Made by a program: the position numbers and the translations under genes. A stretch of 47,214 bases of DNA from a virus. The DNA lies in the IMG/VR virus record IMGVR_UViG_3300036766_000117, positions 1-47,214 of that record. One strand, given 5' to 3'. The notes beneath the pieces are model-generated. The model was given only the letters and a program-made list of their open reading frames with translations, was not told the origin of the DNA and searched no databases. Each line of letters opens with the position of its first letter. Position 1 is the stretch's first letter. Shown here piece by piece: positions 38,414-44,668 of the stretch.

Positions 38414-39345
38414 AAGAAGAAATTTTACTAATCGGTGAAGGATTTATAGGTTCAAAACTCGCAACAAGATTGACCGAGCTTGGTTATCAGGTGTCTATTG
38501 CTGACATAAAATATGGTCAGGATATTACTAATAAAGGGGTCATTGATGAGGTTATTCGAAAGTTCCCAGGACAGAAGATTATTCTCATGGCAGCTATTGC
38601 CAACCTCAATGACTTTGAAAAGAATCCAGAGCTGGGTATGGATGTGAATGTTTTGGGAGTTGTAAATGTTTCACTAGCTTGCCATGCGTACAAAAAGCGT
38701 CTTTATTACATTTCCACCTGTTGTGTCTATGGGAATACTCCCGACCTTCCCTCCACAGAACAGGCACGGCCAGAACCTTCAGAGGTGTATGCAGCAGCAA
38801 AGCTGGCAGGGGAGTGGATAATCAAAGGTTTGAACAAATCCTACGATATGGAATATGTGATTCTCCGCATTGCCACTTGCTACGGCCCAGGCATGAGGAA
38901 TGCTCTCGCACCTGCGGTTTTCATCAATCAGATTAAAAGGAATGAGCCTATCACAATTCACGGAGATGGGAAGCAAACCCGAACTCTTACTTACATTGAC
39001 GATGAGGTTGAAGGAATCGCTCAAGTTATTAAGTCTGATGTGGTCAACGATACTTTTAATATCTCTACCGAAGAAGAAATTTCTGTTACTTATATGTCTT
39101 CCGTTATCCGTGAGGAAATGGGAGTGCCTGACCATCCAGTCGTAAAGATTGCAGACCGCAAGGGACAGACTTTTACGGAACAAATTTCTACAGGGAAGAT
39201 GCGGGATGTAAGAATCTGGAAAGGAAGATATGCTCCGAATCCCATGAAGGTAAATGGATTGGGGTGGGTAGCCAAGACTTCATTCAGGGAAGGAATTAGA
39301 AAAACCCTTGAATGGATGAAAGAGAATAACCTAGAAACCTTATGA
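38410..39345 (+). CDS. NAD-dependent epimerase/dehydratase (SDR)
   Basis: 311 aa. Rossmann motif IGEGFIGS (8-15), a Thr/Ser-rich strand YYISTCCVYGN, and Tyr127-x3-Lys131 in YAAAKLAGE, the extended-SDR catalytic pair. ATYGPGMR-like and EEISV/TRTLTYIDD segments match sugar-nucleotide epimerase/dehydratases. It probably makes a modified nucleotide sugar together with the next gene. ATGA overlaps on both sides. Confidence 0.8.
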   Translation: MKEEILLIGEGFIGSKLATRLTELGYQVSIADIKYGQDITNKGVIDEVIRKFPGQKIILMAAIANLNDFEKNPELGMDVNVLGVVNVSLACHAYKKRLYYISTCCVYGNTPDLPSTEQARPEPSEVYAAAKLAGEWIIKGLNKSYDMEYVILRIATCYGPGMRNALAPAVFINQIKRNEPITIHGDGKQTRTLTYIDDEVEGIAQVIKSDVVNDTFNISTEEEISVTYMSSVIREEMGVPDHPVVKIADRKGQTFTEQISTGKMRDVRIWKGRYAPNPMKVNGLGWVAKTSFREGIRKTLEWMKENNLETL

Positions 39346-40280
39346 AGATTTTAGTTACAGGCGGAGCAGGATTTATTGGTTCACATTTGGTGGACTCACT
39401 TATTGAGGACAAACATGAAGTTATTGTTATTGATAATCTTAGCACTGGCAGACGGGATAATCTCAATCCTAAAGCCGTTTTTCATCGTCTTGACATCTCC
39501 CGTGATGGAGGAAAAATTGAAAAACTCTTTAAGCGGGAACGATTCGATTATGTCTTCCACCTCGCAGCAATGGCCAGAATCAACGAGTGTCTTGACAAGC
39601 CCATCGAATCCTTCTCAATCAATACCTTAGCAACTTTGTTCCTGGTTCACATGGCCAGGGTTCATGGAGCAGCTTTTGTCTTTTCCTCAAGTTCATCAGT
39701 TTATGGGGAGATAGATAAAAGAGTTCCTGTTGTTGAGGAGACATTGCATAATCCGATTTCTCTTTATGGAGTTCATAAATCATCAGCCGAGAAATTGGTT
39801 TTGATGTACCATAAATTTTATAACACAAAGACTGCTGTTTTAAGATATTTTAATGTGTATGGAACTTCCCGCCAGAATCCAGAAGGGGCTTATCCGAATG
39901 TCTTTGCTGCTTTTGGTAGGGATTTTAGGAAGGGAGAAATAACTATTTATGGAGACGGAGACCAGGAAAGGGATTATATTCATGTTTTCGATGTAGTTAA
40001 AGCTAACAAAAGATTCTTACAAACCCAGCAATGTTGGGGGCAGGCTTTTAATATCGGGACAGGAGAACCTCACACAGTCAATGAAGTCGCAGACTACTTT
40101 GACTTTGGGGTGAAAAGAAATTACCAGCCTGCGAGAGTTGGAGACCCCCGCTTCTCATGTGCTGATACTCATAAAGCAGATATGAAACTCGGATTTAGGT
40201 CTGAAGTTCCGTTTAACAAAGGTGTTCAAATCTTTTTACAGTCGCTAAAAGAGTTCACATCTTTTTATAAGAAAGGATAA
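39342..40280 (+). CDS. UDP-glucose/GlcNAc 4-epimerase-like (GalE family)
   Basis: 312 aa. GGAGFIGS (7-14), IDNLSTG (30-36), VFSSSSSVYGE near 113-123, Tyr142-x3-Lys146 in YGVHK, LRYFNVYG and GDGDQERDYIHV: the set of GalE/WbpP-type 4-epimerases, which interconvert UDP-Glc/UDP-Gal or UDP-GlcNAc/UDP-GalNAc. Which substrate cannot be told from sequence alone. In this cluster it is the likely source of a galacto-type donor for the GT27-like enzyme. Confidence 0.85.
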   Translation: MKILVTGGAGFIGSHLVDSLIEDKHEVIVIDNLSTGRRDNLNPKAVFHRLDISRDGGKIEKLFKRERFDYVFHLAAMARINECLDKPIESFSINTLATLFLVHMARVHGAAFVFSSSSSVYGEIDKRVPVVEETLHNPISLYGVHKSSAEKLVLMYHKFYNTKTAVLRYFNVYGTSRQNPEGAYPNVFAAFGRDFRKGEITIYGDGDQERDYIHVFDVVKANKRFLQTQQCWGQAFNIGTGEPHTVNEVADYFDFGVKRNYQPARVGDPRFSCADTHKADMKLGFRSEVPFNKGVQIFLQSLKEFTSFYKKG

Positions 40281-40282
40281 TT

Positions 40283-41272
40283 ATGGAACAAGATGATTTA
40301 TACTTAATTGCAGAGTTGGAGGACAAGACCCTCCAGACTGTCTATGAATATGTACGGAACAATGTACCACGGCCTTTTGGTCTCCTTCTTTCTGGTGGGT
40401 TTGATAGCGGTTTACTTGCTGCTGTTACGAAACCTGACTTTGTTTTCACTGTCCGTTTTCCATACGGGATTCAATACGATGAGAGTCGTTATGCTGATGC
40501 TGTTATTGACCATCTTGGTTTGCGTAGCAAGACTGTTATTTTAGAACCTCGTAAAGAAGACTTTGAACGGGATGCTGCGGATGCAATCAAAGTTATCGGT
40601 GAACCAGTAACCCACTTTTCAATCGTTCCCTTTTACATGGTCATGCGACTGGCTGCTGAAAGAATGCAGGAGAAGGGGTTGACTCCGCATGTTTTGTCAG
40701 GAGAAGGGCCAGATGAATACCTCGGTGGGTATGCCAGACAGATTATCTTTGATGAATTTTACAAACTATATAGAATCCCAGAACTTAGAAATTATCACGA
40801 GACGATTGATAGGGTGCTTACAAAAGATAGCAGTTATACCGAGGAGCATTTAGTTCATCTTTATGGAGAAATGATGGGTTATCCTCTTGAAAAAATTAAA
40901 GATTACGCATCAATGTTTAAGCTCCCCCTTCAAGGCAGAATCGGTAAAATGGATATGGAACTTGGGGTTATTGAGAAATTTGAACAAAAGCTCGCTAAAG
41001 CTGCGGGAGTAAACTTACATTATCCTTACATTAACGAGGAATACGCACAGTATTGTTATGCCCTGCCAGATAATTTGAAGATTCGGGGTGGCGTAACTAA
41101 GTGGGCATTCAGACAGATATGTAAGAAATACTTACCTGGATTTATGATGGACAGAGCTAAGATGGGTGGCCCAGTTGCACCTATCAATACTTGGTTAGGT
41201 AAACCAGAATTGGGGTTTGGTAAGTCAGCTTGGTTGGATTACCAAAACAAAATACTAAATGAAAACAAATGA
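40283..41272 (+). CDS. Asparagine-synthase-like amidotransferase, no glutaminase domain
   Basis: 329 aa. ATP-pyrophosphatase loop LSGGFDSG (36-43), then a conserved VLSGEGPDEYLGGY near 145-158: the synthase domain of the AsnB family. The N-terminal glutaminase domain with its Cys2 is missing, so ammonia must come from elsewhere or the enzyme uses another amine. Similar stand-alone proteins occur in surface-sugar gene clusters, where they amidate sugar acids; that fits here. Confidence 0.75.
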   Translation: MEQDDLYLIAELEDKTLQTVYEYVRNNVPRPFGLLLSGGFDSGLLAAVTKPDFVFTVRFPYGIQYDESRYADAVIDHLGLRSKTVILEPRKEDFERDAADAIKVIGEPVTHFSIVPFYMVMRLAAERMQEKGLTPHVLSGEGPDEYLGGYARQIIFDEFYKLYRIPELRNYHETIDRVLTKDSSYTEEHLVHLYGEMMGYPLEKIKDYASMFKLPLQGRIGKMDMELGVIEKFEQKLAKAAGVNLHYPYINEEYAQYCYALPDNLKIRGGVTKWAFRQICKKYLPGFMMDRAKMGGPVAPINTWLGKPELGFGKSAWLDYQNKILNENK

Positions 41273-41978
41273 AAGATATACTAGCATCGTTATTGCTTCG
41301 TATATTGCAGACGAGCTTCGAGCAAAGATGTTTCGCACTTCGCTTGACTCCTTGTTAGCAACTACGGAGAATCTTCCTGTTGAAATTATTGTTGTAGATA
41401 ATGGTGGGGATTTACACATTTCTGGCTATCTTGATGGTTTGCTTCTTGGTGGTGCAATTCAGTGCGTAATTCACAATGCCAACAATATGCACTTCGGATT
41501 TGCCCGTAATCAAGGACTGGCGATGGCAAAAGGAAATTACATTTGTATAGCTGATAATGATATTTATTATGAGGATGGCTGGTTGGAAGACAGTTTGGAC
41601 TTTCTTGAAAAATATCCAGAGGAAAAGGTTTATGCAAGTTTTATTGATTATCCAATGGGGGGACTTACGGAAAGATACCATCAGGGCGTACTTGGTGATG
41701 CTAAATTAAGTATGAGGGCAGGAAGTAATTGTTGGGTAATGAGAAAACGGGATTTTGATATTTTAGGGGGCTTTGAAAACCATCGGGTTGCTGGCACAAG
41801 GTGGACTGATAATGCCGTGAGAAATGGTTATCTTTGTGCAGTTCTACCAGGACAGAAAACAAGGGATTTAGGACTTCGGCAAGGATATGACCATACAAAA
41901 TCACTTCCCGTGAAAAGAACCTTACGCAATGGAGAGGAGGTGTACTTCAACCAAGATGAGTTTGAGATACCCAGTTAG
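41259..41978 (+). CDS. Glycosyltransferase, GT2-like (GT-A)
   Basis: 239 aa. TSIVIASYIADEL start, VDNGGD at 47-52 and Asp99-Asn100-Asp101 (IADNDIYY), the GT-A metal/nucleotide-sugar motif. The rest contains WVMRKRDFDILGGFENH, a common GT2 acceptor-side pattern. Likely transfers a second sugar. Overlaps its neighbours by 14 and about 23 bp. Confidence 0.8.
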   Translation: MKTNERYTSIVIASYIADELRAKMFRTSLDSLLATTENLPVEIIVVDNGGDLHISGYLDGLLLGGAIQCVIHNANNMHFGFARNQGLAMAKGNYICIADNDIYYEDGWLEDSLDFLEKYPEEKVYASFIDYPMGGLTERYHQGVLGDAKLSMRAGSNCWVMRKRDFDILGGFENHRVAGTRWTDNAVRNGYLCAVLPGQKTRDLGLRQGYDHTKSLPVKRTLRNGEEVYFNQDEFEIPS

Positions 41979-42519
41979 TCGAAAGTTTGCATCAAGTTGG
42001 CAACACCATGTGGTTAGGTATGCCTGGGCACTTCCTCATTGTTATCGGAGGAGTGTTCTTGAAACTGGTAGTCAGTATGGATGGGGAGCTTATCTTATTT
42101 CCTGGGTAGCCAATTCAGTTACTTTGACAGATATTAGTAAACCCTGGATGGAGTATGCCATGAAGCAGGTTTATCAATGTCCAGTAGAGTTCTTTCTCAA
42201 AGATTTCGAAAAGGAATTTGTTGTAGGGAAATGGGATACGATTGTTTGCTTTGAAACAATTGAGCATCTTGAAGACCCGAATTTCTTTTTGGAACAATGT
42301 TCTAAATCTATGACAGAGAAAGGAAGATTTCTCTTTTCTGTTCCTCACATGGTAGAAAACCATGAACACAAACAGGTTTATGATAAGAAAAAGATTTCTG
42401 CACTAATCTCTAAGTATTTTACGCTGGAAGATATTTTTGAGCAGACCAAAGAACCGATTACGGGAAACAATATGTACGGAGATTTGAAATGTTATGTAGG
42501 ATGGGCAACTAAAAAATGA
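41956..42519 (+). CDS. SAM methyltransferase (class I), cluster gene
   Basis: 187 aa from MSLRYPV at 41956; a reading from 41929 is nine codons longer. Motif I VLETGSQYGWGAYL, VTLTDIS, and DTIVCFETIEHL, a UbiE/Methyltransf_11-type. Motif I has Thr-Gly-Ser instead of the usual D-x-GxG, so binding may differ. Third methyltransferase of the region. Confidence 0.7.
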   Translation: MSLRYPVSRKFASSWQHHVVRYAWALPHCYRRSVLETGSQYGWGAYLISWVANSVTLTDISKPWMEYAMKQVYQCPVEFFLKDFEKEFVVGKWDTIVCFETIEHLEDPNFFLEQCSKSMTEKGRFLFSVPHMVENHEHKQVYDKKKISALISKYFTLEDIFEQTKEPITGNNMYGDLKCYVGWATKK

Positions 42520-43676
42520 GTGGAGTAACTTTTATCATATCAGCTCGAAACGAATACCCGCAGGTCGCAATGACTGTGGATAATCTTATGTTGGATTGCT
42601 GGCAGGCTGGAATCCATGACTGGGAAGTAATTATTGCCGACAACGGGTCAACGGATAATACCAGTAAGTTTTGGAAATATGCTTTTAAGAATCCTTATGC
42701 CAAACATGCCGACCACCAACTTCCTGAAGAACTCCAGTATTCCCCCCGTGGCATGGCAAATGAGGGAAGAATTAAATTTGTCTATGACCCAGTATTCTCA
42801 AATGTAGGAGCACGCCATCTGGCTGTTCAATATGCCAAGTACGAAAACATTATCTTTGCTGATGCTCACATTTCCTTGAAGCCTGGAACTGTTAAATATG
42901 TTCTTGAAACTCTGGATAAGTTCGGAGGAGTAGTTCATGCACCTGTTGCTTGGATGGGGGCTTCGGTTTATCATCCGCATCCTGGTATGCAATATACTTA
43001 CAAGATTGGTGAGAAGATTTGGGGTACTTGGAATTATGCCCAAACTGTGGGAGATGCACCTTTTTATATTCCTTTATCTGGTCATTGTTTTATTGCTGTT
43101 AAAAAGAAAGAATATATGGATTTCGGGGGATACGACACGCATCAACAGATTTATGGTGGGGGAGAAAACTATCTTGATACTCTCTATTGGTTGCTTGGCA
43201 GTAATGTTATGGTTGACCCACGGGGTCTGGTATTTCACCTTTCTGCTGGTAGGGGGTATTCATATAATCAGACTTCTTTGATTCACAACATGATTCTTAC
43301 TGCTTATACGCTGGGTGGGGAGAAATGGTCTGAACGAATTTTTCTTACTTACTTGGATAAGACGGGAACGGATATAAAAATGTTGAAAGAGATGTATGCC
43401 AAGACACTTGAAGAAGGTAAGGAAAAACGGGAGCTAATAGCTTCCCGACAGATAATGTCTCTTGAAGATTTGTTAGGAATTAACAGACCGAATGATTGTG
43501 ATGGGGCGGAATATAAGATGCAGGCCCATGCAAAAAGAATTTGGGATATTAAAAATGATGAATTGCATGGTCATCATATTTCCTTTGTAACTGTATTCGG
43601 GGATTGGATTGATAGGCTTAAAACTGAAGAAGCCAAAGATTTCTTTGTAAATAGTCTTTATCAAAAGGAGACATGA
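42516..43676 (+). CDS. GT27-like (polypeptide GalNAc-transferase-type) glycosyltransferase
   Basis: 386 aa. GT-A fold: VTFIISARNEYPQ, IIADNGSTDNT at 39-49, RHLAVQYAKYENIIFADAH with Asp116-x-His118 (DxH rather than DxD), then a FGGYDTHQQIYGGGENYLDT block at ~203-222 and His241 in LVFHLSAGRGY. DxH, (W/G)GGEN and a later His ligand in this order are the signature of polypeptide GalNAc-transferases, which start mucin-type O-glycans on Ser/Thr. Adjacent genes encode Ser/Thr-only virion tails. Substrate is inferred, not shown. Confidence 0.7.
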   Translation: MSGVTFIISARNEYPQVAMTVDNLMLDCWQAGIHDWEVIIADNGSTDNTSKFWKYAFKNPYAKHADHQLPEELQYSPRGMANEGRIKFVYDPVFSNVGARHLAVQYAKYENIIFADAHISLKPGTVKYVLETLDKFGGVVHAPVAWMGASVYHPHPGMQYTYKIGEKIWGTWNYAQTVGDAPFYIPLSGHCFIAVKKKEYMDFGGYDTHQQIYGGGENYLDTLYWLLGSNVMVDPRGLVFHLSAGRGYSYNQTSLIHNMILTAYTLGGEKWSERIFLTYLDKTGTDIKMLKEMYAKTLEEGKEKRELIASRQIMSLEDLLGINRPNDCDGAEYKMQAHAKRIWDIKNDELHGHHISFVTVFGDWIDRLKTEEAKDFFVNSLYQKET

Positions 43677-43993
43677 TGTGGACATTAGAAAAGAAGCAAA
43701 AATATAATCGGGAATATAGAATTAGAAATAAAATTATTCTAAATAAGAAGCGTAAAGAGTGGACTTTGAAACGCAGAATTGCAATTATAAAGAAATTTGG
43801 AGGTAAGTGTAAAAGGTGTGGTTTTGACGACCCAAGAGCATTACAAATTGACCATGTTAATAATGGTGGTCATAAAGAATATAAAAAAATGTCAGAGTTT
43901 AGATACTACAAAATGGTTCTTGAAGATACTTCTGGGAAATATCAGATTCTATGTGCTAATTGTAATTGGATTAAACGATATGAAAAATCTTAA
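43673..43993 (+). CDS. HNH endonuclease, small
   Basis: 106 aa, ATGA overlap with the previous gene. Very basic N-terminus (KKQKYNREYRIRNKIILNKKRK), then KCKRCGFDDPRALQIDHVNNGGHKEYK and ILCANCNWIKRYEKS: Cys-x2-Cys, Asp-His, Cys-x2-Cys of the zinc-bound HNH fold. It may be a homing endonuclease. Second of two HNH genes bracketing the fibre and glycan cluster. Confidence 0.8.
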   Translation: MMWTLEKKQKYNREYRIRNKIILNKKRKEWTLKRRIAIIKKFGGKCKRCGFDDPRALQIDHVNNGGHKEYKKMSEFRYYKMVLEDTSGKYQILCANCNWIKRYEKS

Positions 43994-44023
43994 TAGTCCC
44001 CATCAAAAAGGTTGAGGGGTTAT

Positions 44024-44031
44024 GTTATACT
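44024..44031 (+). promoter_or_regulatory. Leaderless promoter, GTTATACT
   Basis: TATGTTATACT with TATACT at 44026-44031, 6 nt to the ATG at 44038. Confidence 0.6.
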
Positions 44032-44037
44032 AGAACT

Positions 44038-44607
44038 ATGTCATTACAAACCTGGGAAGAATTAGTATCAGTTCAAGTTGCAGCAGGCACATCTTTTGGT
44101 ACTTATACCACAGCTAAAACTGTTATCAATCCACAAGCTCTTTATGTCCTTCCTGCTGGATTTTGGACAATTGGTAAAAAGCTGCGTATTACAATTCATG
44201 GCGGAATTGGTACTCTTGTAACCACCCCTGGGACAATTACCTTCCAAGTAATGATTGGTTCTGTTATCGCTTTCACCACTGGGGCAATTCAACTTAATGC
44301 GACTGCTCACACTAATCTTCCTTTCAGACTTGATATAACTTTGACCTGTCGGGCAGTGGGTAATTCAACAAATGCAAATCTTATGGGACAGGGTATCATT
44401 TTTGGTAAAATGGTAACTGTAACCGCAGCCCAAACAGACGGAGCAAATACTAATTCAGTTATTTTAGTTCCTGCCACCGCAGCAGGAGTTGGAACAGGAT
44501 TTGATAGTACAATTGCCAACATTCTTGATTTGTTCGTAGGATTCTCAATTAGTGATGCAGCTAACACAATTAAGATTGAACAATACGAAGTAGAAGCTCT
44601 GAACTAA
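44038..44607 (+). CDS. Beta-rich structural protein, unknown
   Basis: 189 aa. Composed of beta strands with Gly/Thr-rich turns (LRITIHGGIGTLVTTPGTITFQVMIGSVIAFTTG, LVPATAAGVGTGFDSTIAN, DAANTIKIEQYEVEALN). Such single-domain proteins before a large fibre gene are often neck, fibre-base or tail proteins. It is transcribed from its own leaderless promoter. No family recognised. Confidence 0.55.
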   Translation: MSLQTWEELVSVQVAAGTSFGTYTTAKTVINPQALYVLPAGFWTIGKKLRITIHGGIGTLVTTPGTITFQVMIGSVIAFTTGAIQLNATAHTNLPFRLDITLTCRAVGNSTNANLMGQGIIFGKMVTVTAAQTDGANTNSVILVPATAAGVGTGFDSTIANILDLFVGFSISDAANTIKIEQYEVEALN

Positions 44608-44650
44608 CCTCCTCCTCTCATTGTCTCCATGACTGCTATAGTCTTTCTAA

Positions 44651-44658
44651 GTTATACT
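44651..44658 (+). promoter_or_regulatory. Promoter of the large fibre gene
   Basis: AAGTTATACT, TATACT at 44653-44658, then 10 nt to the ATG at 44669. It has a longer gap than the other leaderless promoters, so a leader of a few bases is possible. Confidence 0.55.
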
Positions 44659-44668
44659 AGAAAGTAAT

